Source of the DNA: Methanobacteriota archaeon
GTDB lineage: Archaea > Thermoplasmatota > Poseidoniia > Poseidoniales > Poseidoniaceae
NCBI GenBank assembly: GCA_002727485.1
Contig: PBXE01000022.1
Location: forward strand, 8,826-24,055
DNA length: 15,230 bases
Direction of reading: 5' to 3'
Shown here: piece by piece, positions 1-7,311 of the stretch
How the letters are laid out: every line of letters starts with the position of its first letter
Numbering within the stretch: position 1 is the stretch's first letter
Notes under the pieces: generated by a model
The model's database searches: none
What the model was told of the DNA's origin: nothing
The model's input: only the letters and a program-made list of their open reading frames with translations
Program-made: the position numbers and the translations under genes

Positions 1-44
1 TTTTCAATCGTTGGGTTCATGTGCTAGATACCTTTCTGCGCGTC

Positions 45-2141
45 ATGGGCGATGAAATTATTGAACACGCCGAGGTTATCGAAGAGGTTGATACTGAGCA
101 ACGAGCAAGAGATAAAGTGGCTCGTGAAATCAGTGAAATCAGAAGAAGAAGAACCAAAACTGAAAAGAAAAGATTCCTATCTAACAAAGAGGACTATGTA
201 TTATTTGCAGGCATAGGTTATGGTCTATTATTTGCATTGGTCATTTTTGGTATGTCTAGTGGAATTTTTGGATCTTCAACAACTTTAGATCATAAAGCAT
301 CCCAAACATTCCTAGATACTGGAGAGGAATGTGAAGATATTGCTGATACTCCTTGGATACATATTTTCCCTGAAAATGACTTAGAATACATGTCTCTTGC
401 TGGGCATAATCTTGTAGATGGATTTGCCTTAATGAATTACACGATTACTGAAGTTGGAAACTCTGAATGGCAAGGCGTTAGTGAAGAAGTTGTTAAAGAA
501 GTTGATGATGGAAGAGCATACCTTAAGGCTCCATTCGACTCTCTAGGAGTTGGTGAATATGAGATTGATTTTGAAGTTACAATCCTCAATTCTAGCAACC
601 TTACTACTGCAAGTGTAGTTGAAGATGGTTCTAAGATCGAAAAAACCATTATGTTTGAATTAGAAATTACTGATGGTGGTTTCTTCTCTTTCTTACCATT
701 TGTAGACTCAGATTCTAGAAGTGAGGTTAGAATAACTGATGCTGGTAGTAGAACCTGCTGGACAACCAAAGATTTAGGTGACTGGGGATACATATTGATG
801 GCTGCTGAATTAGGTGGAGGAAGAGAAACCGCAATGTTAACCGGTGGAACTGCAGGCATACCTGCATGGTGGATGGCATTTATTTCACTGTCTTTGTCTG
901 CCGTAACTCTACTTGTAATATATCCAATAATGTACAAAATTTACCACCAAGATACTGATGATGTACTTTCAAGAACACACATCTCTAGACTAGTTGAAGA
1001 TACACTGAGTAAAACTGCTAAACGGCTAAACATTCTAGTTGATTGGGAATTATATAAATTTGAATCACGAGAATTATCGATAGATATAATGGTTCCATAC
1101 AAGAACACTGACGCTACACTTTCTGATAGTAAAGATGTAAGAGCGGAAGTATTGAGAGAAATCCTTGAAGAATTTGCTATTTTTAGAGTGTTCAAACCTG
1201 TCCAACTAACTGTTAGGACTATTGGAATAAATCAAGCGATTGATTTCGACAGTGGAGTAGGAGTTGGTACTGGGGCTGAAGGTGCGACATTGGATGAAGA
1301 ACAAGACTATTCTAGTTTCTTTTCTGAACTCCATACACTATCAAGGGTTGAAGATGAAGTAAGAGATAGTCTTGATTTATTCTTTACTAGAAGAAGTGAT
1401 GTTAAGATGGAGGGTGCCGTAGTTACCAGCGATGATAGTGTTATCTTTGTCTCCGTTATTTATCGACCTACACAACGTTTTGCTTTCTTTAGATTTAAGA
1501 AAACTACTGATGAAGTAGAAGTCGAACTTTATCGATATATCTCTGAAAGAAATAATGATCTTTTGGGAAGTCAGGAATTAATTGTCAAAGCAAGAAATCA
1601 AATTTCCACATTAGCCGACCGCTCCGGAGCAGGTCGAGTAGAAAGTGGCGGTAAAGATGATGACAGGATTGTTGCAGTTGCAAAACAAGACGGACTTGGA
1701 GGTAAAATGCTCCAGACTAAATTCTTAGGAGATACCTTGTCGACTGTCGAATATATGGCTAATGAAAAGCGTGAAATGATAAATAAATGGGGATTCTGGG
1801 GATTAATTGTCTTCGTATGGATTCCATTTATGGCATCTGGAGTTCTTGTTGGTGCAATGCTCGGTCTACTCTCTAGAATGCAATTTTCAAGAGTTTTAGC
1901 TGCCACATTCATTGGTGGAGCAATTGCATCTGTAACTTGGGCATATACTGCTGAGGGAATTGTAAAATTCATGCACCAGTATAAGTTAGAGGCGGTTATT
2001 CCTCTAATTATTATCGTATTTATCGGGGCTGCATTCCTTCACATAAGATCAACCAAGGTCAGAAGACAAACTGAGTTATTCGAAGATACTTTACTAGATA
2101 ATTTCCATGCTGATGTTCATGCAAAGTATGGTGAAGACTGA
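45..2141 (+). CDS. Five-helix membrane protein with large outer and inner domains; C-terminal small-multidrug-export-like (DedA/SNARE-like) segment
   Basis: Residue numbers count from a GTG at 21. I prefer the in-frame ATG at 45 (residue 9). The frame is open to the left edge of the window, so the true start could lie upstream. The N-terminus (about 10-58) is highly charged. Predicted membrane helices lie at about 59-82, 279-303, 589-617, 622-645 and 657-676. Residues 83-278 form an outer domain with two cysteines (104, 246) that could form a disulfide, and N-glycosylation sequons near 139, 190 and 193. Residues 304-588 form a soluble domain of alternating helix and strand that I do not recognise, presumably cytoplasmic. 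The C-terminal segment (about 588-650), with an IP pair followed by SGVLVGAMLGLL and an IGGAIAS stretch, resembles the small multidrug export family (PF06695/COG2426). That assignment is by eye. No substrate can be named. The stop is 4 bases before mogA, suggesting cotranscription. Confidence 0.7.
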   Translation: MGDEIIEHAEVIEEVDTEQRARDKVAREISEIRRRRTKTEKKRFLSNKEDYVLFAGIGYGLLFALVIFGMSSGIFGSSTTLDHKASQTFLDTGEECEDIADTPWIHIFPENDLEYMSLAGHNLVDGFALMNYTITEVGNSEWQGVSEEVVKEVDDGRAYLKAPFDSLGVGEYEIDFEVTILNSSNLTTASVVEDGSKIEKTIMFELEITDGGFFSFLPFVDSDSRSEVRITDAGSRTCWTTKDLGDWGYILMAAELGGGRETAMLTGGTAGIPAWWMAFISLSLSAVTLLVIYPIMYKIYHQDTDDVLSRTHISRLVEDTLSKTAKRLNILVDWELYKFESRELSIDIMVPYKNTDATLSDSKDVRAEVLREILEEFAIFRVFKPVQLTVRTIGINQAIDFDSGVGVGTGAEGATLDEEQDYSSFFSELHTLSRVEDEVRDSLDLFFTRRSDVKMEGAVVTSDDSVIFVSVIYRPTQRFAFFRFKKTTDEVEVELYRYISERNNDLLGSQELIVKARNQISTLADRSGAGRVESGGKDDDRIVAVAKQDGLGGKMLQTKFLGDTLSTVEYMANEKREMINKWGFWGLIVFVWIPFMASGVLVGAMLGLLSRMQFSRVLAATFIGGAIASVTWAYTAEGIVKFMHQYKLEAVIPLIIIVFIGAAFLHIRSTKVRRQTELFEDTLLDNFHADVHAKYGED

Positions 2142-2145
2142 ATAA

Positions 2146-2742
2146 GTGGTGAAAGGTTTGTTACCTCTTTCTAGAATTAGTGGTAATGAAAATTCCTGCG
2201 GAGATAATTCTACTCTGGGGATTATCACTGTTAGCGATAGAGCAAGTAACGGAGAGTATGAAGACGAAGGAGGGCCCGCAATATTACAGTTTTTTGAGGA
2301 AGCATTGGCTAGTTCTGCTGATGTAATTTATCGATGTATACCTGATGATTTAATCACAATTAAACAAACATTGATTGAACTTGCAGATGAAATAGGCTGT
2401 GACGTGATAGTTACTACTGGAGGTACAGGTCCTGCCGAAAGGGATGTTACTCCTGATGCGACAATTTCAGTGTGTGATAGAATCTTAGATGGATTTGGAG
2501 AACAAATGCGAAGTATTTCATTGAAATTTGTCCCCACAGCAATTCTTTCTAGACAGGTTGGTGGTACGAGAGGAAATTGTTTGATTTTCAATTTGCCAGG
2601 TAGACCAAAAGCAATCAGAGAGACAATTGACGAAATATGGAAGGCTGTTCCTTATTGTGTTGACCTATTACAAGGACCTTATATCGACATGAATGACGAT
2701 ATATGTAATTCATTTAGACCACCAAACTCTAGACGTATATAG
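2146..2742 (+). CDS. mogA: MogA: molybdopterin adenylyltransferase
   Basis: MogA activates molybdopterin by adenylation (MPT + ATP to MPT-AMP) before molybdate insertion in molybdenum cofactor synthesis, in the cytoplasm. The 198-residue product carries the family signatures in order: an ITVSDRAS-type beginning at about 27-34, TTGGTGPAERDVTPDA at about 90-105 (nucleotide and MPT-binding loop with the conserved Asp), a GFGEQMR block at 116-122, FVPTAILSRQVGGTRG at 128-143, NLPGRPKAI at 149-157 and LLQGPY at 174-179. The SRQVG and LLxGPY blocks are closer to bacterial MogA (E. coli type) than to MoaB, the commoner archaeal relative. Compared with E. coli MogA there are about 20 extra N-terminal residues with no clear domain. 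The start is GTG (a tandem GTG GTG), 4 bases after the preceding stop. No other pterin or molybdenum gene is in view. Confidence 0.9.
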   Translation: MVKGLLPLSRISGNENSCGDNSTLGIITVSDRASNGEYEDEGGPAILQFFEEALASSADVIYRCIPDDLITIKQTLIELADEIGCDVIVTTGGTGPAERDVTPDATISVCDRILDGFGEQMRSISLKFVPTAILSRQVGGTRGNCLIFNLPGRPKAIRETIDEIWKAVPYCVDLLQGPYIDMNDDICNSFRPPNSRRI

Positions 2743-2783
2743 AAGGGTTAATTGAATACCGTTGATTGGTAAGTTTGATAATT

Positions 2784-4196
2784 ATGAGCGTCAGTAGAGA
2801 CCTGCTTATTTGTGGAGCGACTATGGTTCTTCCAGAACAAACAATTATTGGAGATTTAAGAATTCGTGATGGTAAAATTTCCCAAATATCAACTGATGAA
2901 AAAATAGAGCCAGAAGAAGGTGAACATTTTGTCGACGGTACTGGTCTACACCTACTGCCTGGTTGTATTGACCCACAAGTCCACTTCCGAGATCCTGGAC
3001 AGCCAGAAAAAGAAGATCTGGGTAGTGGTTCAATTGCTGCAGTAACCGGTGGTATCACATCATTCCTAGATATGCCAAATAATGTTCCATCAATTACCAA
3101 TTTGGAAGGAATGAAAGGTAAACTTGAAACCGCCTCAAAAAAATGTGTCAGTAATTATGGTTTCTTTATTGGTGCAACAGAAGATAACGTTGAAGATTTA
3201 CAAGAAGTAGTAGGCACTAGAGATAATCCTATTGCGATTCCTGGTATTTGCGGAATTAAAATTTTCATGGGCGTTTCTACAGGTACACTTCTAGTTTCAG
3301 ACAAAACTGCGCTTGAAAGAATTTTTACAGAAACTGCTGGTTTAATTGCGGTTCATGCTGAAGATGAAGACAGAATGAATGAGCGTAGAAAATTGGTTGA
3401 AGGCCGCACAGATGTTGCTGCCCATGCCTATTATAGAGATGATATAACAGCCTTATTAGCAACAAAATTATCTGTTGAATTAGCAGTTAAAACCGGCCAC
3501 AGATTGCACATTCTTCACTTGACATCTGGCATTGAAGCGGACTATCTAGCTGACTACTGTAAACTGCCATCCAATTCTGAACAACACCCTATTATAACTA
3601 CTGAAGTTCTTCCACAACATCTAACTTTTGATGAAACCGATGTCGATGAAAAAGGAGTTAGATTACAGATGAATCCACCCATTAGGTATTCAGCAGATAG
3701 AGAAATTCTGTGGTCTAGATTGCAAGATGGAACAATACAGTGTATCGCAACCGATCACGCACCACACACCTTAGAAGCCAAATCAAAAGGATTCCCTAAT
3801 GCTCCAAGTGGTATGCCTGGTGTTGAAACATCTCTTGCTGTAATGCTAAACTATGTCAATGAAGGAAAGTGTTCACTAGAAGATGTGGTTCGTTGGATGT
3901 CTAGTAACGTCGCTGATTGCTATCAAATGATAGGTAAAGGTAGATTAGAAGAGGGGTATGATGGCGATGTGGTCCTTGTCGATATGAATCATAGCGCAAT
4001 TGTGAAAGATGAAGATTGTTGGACTAGAGTTGCTTGGAATCCTTTCGCTGGTAGAGAATTAGTTGGATGGCCAGTTCTAACTGTGGTTAATGGAACACCG
4101 GTTTTTGAAAGAAACCAAATCACTGGACATAAGGGCAAGATTTTAGTCGAACCTGGAGTTGTTGGAGAACCTATTTTGATGAGCCCTTGGAAATAA
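2784..4196 (+). CDS. pyrC: Dihydroorotase (amidohydrolase superfamily)
   Basis: Catalyses the reversible cyclisation of N-carbamoyl-aspartate to dihydroorotate in de novo pyrimidine synthesis; cytoplasmic metalloenzyme. Numbering from the ATG at 2784 (470 residues; a TTG 18 bases upstream is a weaker choice). The metal-site landmarks are visible: the PGCIDPQVHFRDPG block with Asp63 and His67, GIKIFMG with the lysine expected to be carboxylated (Lys159), VHAED with His191, LHLTSG with His245, and the ATDHAPH block with Asp325. The TSFLDMPN block is also typical. The first His of the usual HxH pair is Gln (Gln65), as in a known subclass of bacterial dihydroorotases with a DxQVHFREPG motif. Allantoinase or another cyclic amidohydrolase is the main alternative. 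It lies 41 bases after mogA on the same strand; no other pyr gene is in the window. Confidence 0.87.
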   Translation: MSVSRDLLICGATMVLPEQTIIGDLRIRDGKISQISTDEKIEPEEGEHFVDGTGLHLLPGCIDPQVHFRDPGQPEKEDLGSGSIAAVTGGITSFLDMPNNVPSITNLEGMKGKLETASKKCVSNYGFFIGATEDNVEDLQEVVGTRDNPIAIPGICGIKIFMGVSTGTLLVSDKTALERIFTETAGLIAVHAEDEDRMNERRKLVEGRTDVAAHAYYRDDITALLATKLSVELAVKTGHRLHILHLTSGIEADYLADYCKLPSNSEQHPIITTEVLPQHLTFDETDVDEKGVRLQMNPPIRYSADREILWSRLQDGTIQCIATDHAPHTLEAKSKGFPNAPSGMPGVETSLAVMLNYVNEGKCSLEDVVRWMSSNVADCYQMIGKGRLEEGYDGDVVLVDMNHSAIVKDEDCWTRVAWNPFAGRELVGWPVLTVVNGTPVFERNQITGHKGKILVEPGVVGEPILMSPWK

Positions 4197-4227
4197 GAAA
4201 ATAGCCATTTTCTGCCCAAAAATTGGG
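4197..4227 (+). terminator. Two small hairpins after pyrC
   Basis: Immediately after the pyrC stop lies a 6-bp inverted repeat (GAAAAT, loop AGCC, ATTTTC; 4197-4212), followed by a 5-bp one (CCCAA, loop AAA, TTGGG; 4215-4227). Neither is followed by a clean T run, so this could be a weak terminator, an mRNA 3'-end structure or chance in AT-rich DNA. Confidence 0.3.
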
Positions 4228-4262
4228 AAATAGGTTAAAAGTAGATTTATCTTCAAAGCTTT

Positions 4263-4268
4263 GAGGAG
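4263..4268 (+). promoter_or_regulatory. Shine-Dalgarno site of the 4275 gene
   Basis: GAGGAG lies 6 bases before the ATG at 4275. This is one of only two clear ribosome binding sites in the window, and it supports this small gene as real and its start as correct. Confidence 0.6.
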
Positions 4269-4274
4269 ACTTAG

Positions 4275-4574
4275 ATGAGCGAAGGATTAGAAGAAACTCT
4301 TGGAAGCGGATATCAACAGATAATTATTGGATTTATTGTATTCATTATTGGTGCAATATGGGGCGGAATACAAGCAGATGGTGATATGACTGCATCAGAT
4401 GTATACTGGCCAGCATTTACTATGCTAGCAGGTGCAATGATTACAATGTTAGGCATATCTTTTGGAACTGAACATGAAGATGACAGAACCAGTGATTTGA
4501 TGGCTGCAATAAATGAATTGACAGCAAAGATGGAAGCTTTAACAGGCGGCGAAAAAGATAATTCAGAAGAATAA
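4275..4574 (+). CDS. Small two-helix membrane protein of unknown function
   Basis: A 99-residue protein I cannot assign to a family. Two hydrophobic helices are visible at about 15-33 (rich in Ile, Phe and Gly) and 46-64 (rich in Ala, Met and Gly), joined by a short acidic loop. The C-terminal third (about 65-99) is charged and shows a helical heptad-like pattern (LMAAINELTAKMEAL), suggesting a short coiled coil and possible oligomerisation on one face of the membrane. The start has a good GAGGAG site. The stop codon abuts the stop of the opposing peptidase gene. It is separated from pyrC by 78 bases containing hairpins, so it may be transcribed on its own. Function unknown. Confidence 0.75.
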   Translation: MSEGLEETLGSGYQQIIIGFIVFIIGAIWGGIQADGDMTASDVYWPAFTMLAGAMITMLGISFGTEHEDDRTSDLMAAINELTAKMEALTGGEKDNSEE

Positions 4575-4577
4575 TCA
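4572..4577. other. Convergent stop hexamer TAATCA
   Basis: The plus-strand stop TAA (4572-4574) is followed directly by TCA, which reads TGA on the minus strand (4577-4575). Two genes therefore end back to back with no spacer, and transcripts from each side must end inside the other gene's coding DNA or overlap. Confidence 0.85.
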
Positions 4578-6074
4578 ATCTAAATTATACAGTTTGGAGT
4601 ATTTTTCTTCAACATAATTTAGGAATGGTTCGGGCGAAGGTGGCATGCCTGTGGCATTTTCAATTAGTTCACTTGGAGTCCATTTACTGCCTTCTTCATG
4701 AATTCTAGGCCTTAACCAATCCAACAAACTTGACCAATCTCCCGACTCGATGATAGTATCTATGTCTCCTAAATCCTCGGACATGGCTTGTAATAATTGA
4801 GAAGCGTACAAGTTGCCCAAAGTATATGTTGGGAAATACCCAAATGCACCCATAGACCAATGTATGTCTTGTAAACAGCCCTTAGTATCATTAGGTACTT
4901 CTAATCCAAACCACTCTTCAAACATTGAATTCCATAGTTTAGGTAAATCATCAACCGATAAATTATCATTGAAGATTTGCTTTTCAATTTCATATCTCAA
5001 CATTACATGTAGATTGTATGTAACCTCATCGGCTTCAACTCGGATAAATCCTGGTGTGACACTATTGGCTATTTTATTCAAATCTTCAGGAGTCCAATCC
5101 GGAGAATCTGGGAACTGCTGTTTGAACCAAGGTAGAGTTACATGCCAAAAAGATGGAGTACGACCGATTTGATTCTCCCAGAACCGACTTTGGGATTCGT
5201 GAACACCTAAGGAAACCGCATCTCCTCGAGGAGTAAATGAATGTTCTCTGGACAAACCCTGCTCATATAATGCATGACCTGTTTCATGCATAACAGCATA
5301 CAAGCAAGAGAATGGATCTTTCTCATCAAATCTGGTAGTGAACCGCGTATCTCCTGGCCACAATCCTGCTGAAAAAGGATGAGTAGAAATATCCATTCTT
5401 CCACCTTCAAAATCAAATCCCATTGCATTGGATACCTTCGTACAGAATTCAGTTTGACCTTCTATTGAAAATGTCATTTCTTCGGGTAAAACTGGGTCAG
5501 GGGTTACTTCTTTTGCCTTCATAATTTTATGTAACAGGGGAACTAAACGCTGTTTTAATCCATCGAATAATGGGTCATAATCGTTAACTGTCATACCTAC
5601 TTCAAATTCATCTAAAAGAACATCATACGGCGTTGTTTCGATCCCATAAAATTCTATTTTTTGCTTAGTCATATCAATCAATTTCTGTAATGTATCCCTA
5701 AATAAATCAAAGTTTGATTCACTTCTAGCTTGTTGCCAAGCCAAAAGAGCAGCGGATTTTGTTTTGGCAAATTCTGCAACAAATTCAGATGGCAACTTAC
5801 TAGCTTTTTCAAATCGCCTTTTGATTTCTTTGACATTAGATTTCTGATCTTGATTCAATCCTTCATTCTTTGATAATTTATCAACCAATTCACCCAATAA
5901 TGGGTCAGTTATTCTTAGATGCTGTTCTTTGGCAAGCCAAGATAAAATTTCACCTCTGGATTGAGCACCATTAGGTGGCATAATCGTTTCTTGGTCCCAA
6001 CCTAAATGTCCCTGTAATGCTCCAATTCTATGAATATCTTTGACTCTTGAAATAAACTCTTGGTAATCATCCAT
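4575..6074 (-). CDS. M32 metallocarboxypeptidase (carboxypeptidase Taq family)
   Basis: A 499-residue, full-length member of peptidase family M32, which removes C-terminal residues from peptides using one metal ion (Zn, or Co in vitro); cytosolic, with no signal peptide. The zinc motif HETGH is at 263-267. The third ligand is Glu293 in the HESQSR block, 26 residues after the second His as in the Pyrococcus furiosus enzyme. Other family hallmarks are HPF at 232-234, DTRFTTRF at 242-249, the FIRVEADEVTYNLH block (about 344-357) and the N-terminal GWDQETIMPP. All catalytic landmarks are intact, so it is probably active. A likely role is peptide recycling, fitting a heterotrophic lifestyle. The ATG start is preceded by a GGGTGGT stretch, a weak Shine-Dalgarno candidate. 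It shares a divergent intergenic region with the M29-like gene. Confidence 0.93.
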   Translation of the reverse strand: MDDYQEFISRVKDIHRIGALQGHLGWDQETIMPPNGAQSRGEILSWLAKEQHLRITDPLLGELVDKLSKNEGLNQDQKSNVKEIKRRFEKASKLPSEFVAEFAKTKSAALLAWQQARSESNFDLFRDTLQKLIDMTKQKIEFYGIETTPYDVLLDEFEVGMTVNDYDPLFDGLKQRLVPLLHKIMKAKEVTPDPVLPEEMTFSIEGQTEFCTKVSNAMGFDFEGGRMDISTHPFSAGLWPGDTRFTTRFDEKDPFSCLYAVMHETGHALYEQGLSREHSFTPRGDAVSLGVHESQSRFWENQIGRTPSFWHVTLPWFKQQFPDSPDWTPEDLNKIANSVTPGFIRVEADEVTYNLHVMLRYEIEKQIFNDNLSVDDLPKLWNSMFEEWFGLEVPNDTKGCLQDIHWSMGAFGYFPTYTLGNLYASQLLQAMSEDLGDIDTIIESGDWSSLLDWLRPRIHEEGSKWTPSELIENATGMPPSPEPFLNYVEEKYSKLYNLD

Positions 6075-6180
6075 ATACCACCCAAATGCTACTCACTCAT
6101 CAATACTTTCACCGATTTTATTTTCATTAAAATGTAAATTCGGCCACACATTCAAGACTAACTACCTATTCCGGATATTC
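6075..6180. promoter_or_regulatory. Divergent intergenic region between the M32 and M29-like genes
   Basis: This 106-base gap must hold promoters for both flanking genes. Its centre (about 6115-6140) is the most AT-rich part and contains TATA-like stretches readable in either direction (around ATTTTATTTTC and TTAAAATGTAAATT). No strong ribosome binding site precedes the plus-strand ATG, so that mRNA may be leaderless or have a short leader. Confidence 0.4.
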
Positions 6181-7308
6181 ATGGGCAAACCATCTGAAGG
6201 GAAGGATGGAAAAAAACCCGACTTGGATGATGACGATTTAGTCGATGTTATTGACTCAGTGATCAATAATTCATCCGAGCAAAAAATTAATTCTAAATCT
6301 ACTGAATATGAAGAAAATAGTGAACAATTACTAGCCACAAGTGCCAAAATGGTTGTCGAAACATGCATGGACATTAGAAGAGGAGAAAATGTACTAATTG
6401 TTTGTGACCCAACAACCGGCGCAATAGGACAGGCATTACATGAAGCGGTCACTGAACGTTCCGAAAGAGTACTACTAATTGTCATGCCAAAAGGTAGACA
6501 TCATGGGGAAGAACCACCTACACCAGTAGCCAGTTTGATGAGACAACAGCAAGTGATTTTGGCACCAACTCGATATTCGCTAACACATACACGTGCGATT
6601 CGTCAAGCATTACGAGATGGGGCAAGAGTCGCCACAATGCCAGGTATGACTGAAGAAATGTTTACTCACGGCGGAATGTCTGCAAATTTTAATGAGATAA
6701 AGAGAAAAATTAGTAATTTAGGACCATATCTAAGGCGAAGAAGAATAATTAATGTAAAATCAGACAATGGAACTGATATTACATTCGAAGTTAATTGGAG
6801 AGAGTGGAAATTAGATGATAATGGAATTTGTAATAGACCAAGAATGCTGACAAACCTCCCTGCTGGTAAGGCGTTCATTATGCCTCGTGAAGGAACAATG
6901 AACGGCAAAGTGATTATCGATGGTTCGTGGGATGCAACTCTTCTAGATGAAGAAATAGAACTAGAGATAGAAAATGGAATTGTAATCGATGTTAAAGGAG
7001 GTACTACTGCGGCAAATATTCGACAAGAGTTTGGAGAAGTTGCTAGAAAACTACGTTCAAAAGACCGAGAAAATGTTTGGACTGTGGCTGAATTTGGATT
7101 TGGAGTAAATGAACAGGCAAGATTGGGTGGAAATGTTCTAGAAGATGAGAAGAGATTAGGGACTTGTTATTTCGCAATTGGCGATAATTCAGCGCTAGGA
7201 GGAAATTCAGCAGTTGGAATACATATTCCAGGAGTGATAAAGTCGCCTAGTGTTTGGTTAGATGATACCCAAATATTAGACAGTGGAAACTTCATCTTAG
7301 AACTTTGA
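6181..7308 (+). CDS. M29 / NicX-like aminopeptidase-family protein (COG2309) with altered metal-site residues
   Basis: A 375-residue cytosolic protein of the leucyl aminopeptidase T (M29) / 2,5-dihydroxypyridine dioxygenase-like superfamily. Family blocks: GENVLIVCD (about 68-76), HHGEEPPTPVASLM (107-120), SLTHTRAIRQA and RVATMPGMTEEMF (133-161), NLPAG..F (225-232), GNVLEDEKRLGT (317-328), AIGDNSALGG (332-341) and a terminal PSVWLDD (356-362). The first 50 or so residues are an acidic, probably disordered extension not usual in the family; Met57 begins the recognisable fold. Against the family pattern as I remember it, the ligand Glu after NLPAG is Lys230, the His before the A(I/L)GDN block is Tyr330, and the HxD pair reads His348-x-Pro350. 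Glu304 and the LEDE acids remain. It may therefore be inactive, repurposed or a variant subfamily. It ends against the next gene with no spacer. Confidence 0.75.
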   Translation: MGKPSEGKDGKKPDLDDDDLVDVIDSVINNSSEQKINSKSTEYEENSEQLLATSAKMVVETCMDIRRGENVLIVCDPTTGAIGQALHEAVTERSERVLLIVMPKGRHHGEEPPTPVASLMRQQQVILAPTRYSLTHTRAIRQALRDGARVATMPGMTEEMFTHGGMSANFNEIKRKISNLGPYLRRRRIINVKSDNGTDITFEVNWREWKLDDNGICNRPRMLTNLPAGKAFIMPREGTMNGKVIIDGSWDATLLDEEIELEIENGIVIDVKGGTTAANIRQEFGEVARKLRSKDRENVWTVAEFGFGVNEQARLGGNVLEDEKRLGTCYFAIGDNSALGGNSAVGIHIPGVIKSPSVWLDDTQILDSGNFILEL

Positions 7309-7311
7309 TTA
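7306..7311. other. Convergent stop hexamer TGATTA
   Basis: TGA ends the plus-strand gene and the next three bases, TTA, read TAA on the minus strand, ending the EF-hand gene. This hexamer is the exact reverse complement of the one at 4572-4577. Confidence 0.85.

Noticed and set aside
437..937. A 166-codon open frame on the minus strand
   Set aside because: It lies wholly inside the first membrane protein gene, with low-complexity composition and no ribosome binding site; an antisense shadow.
2766..2783. TTG at 2766 as the pyrC start
   Set aside because: The ATG at 2784 fits the usual N-terminal length of the family; the extra six residues add nothing recognisable.
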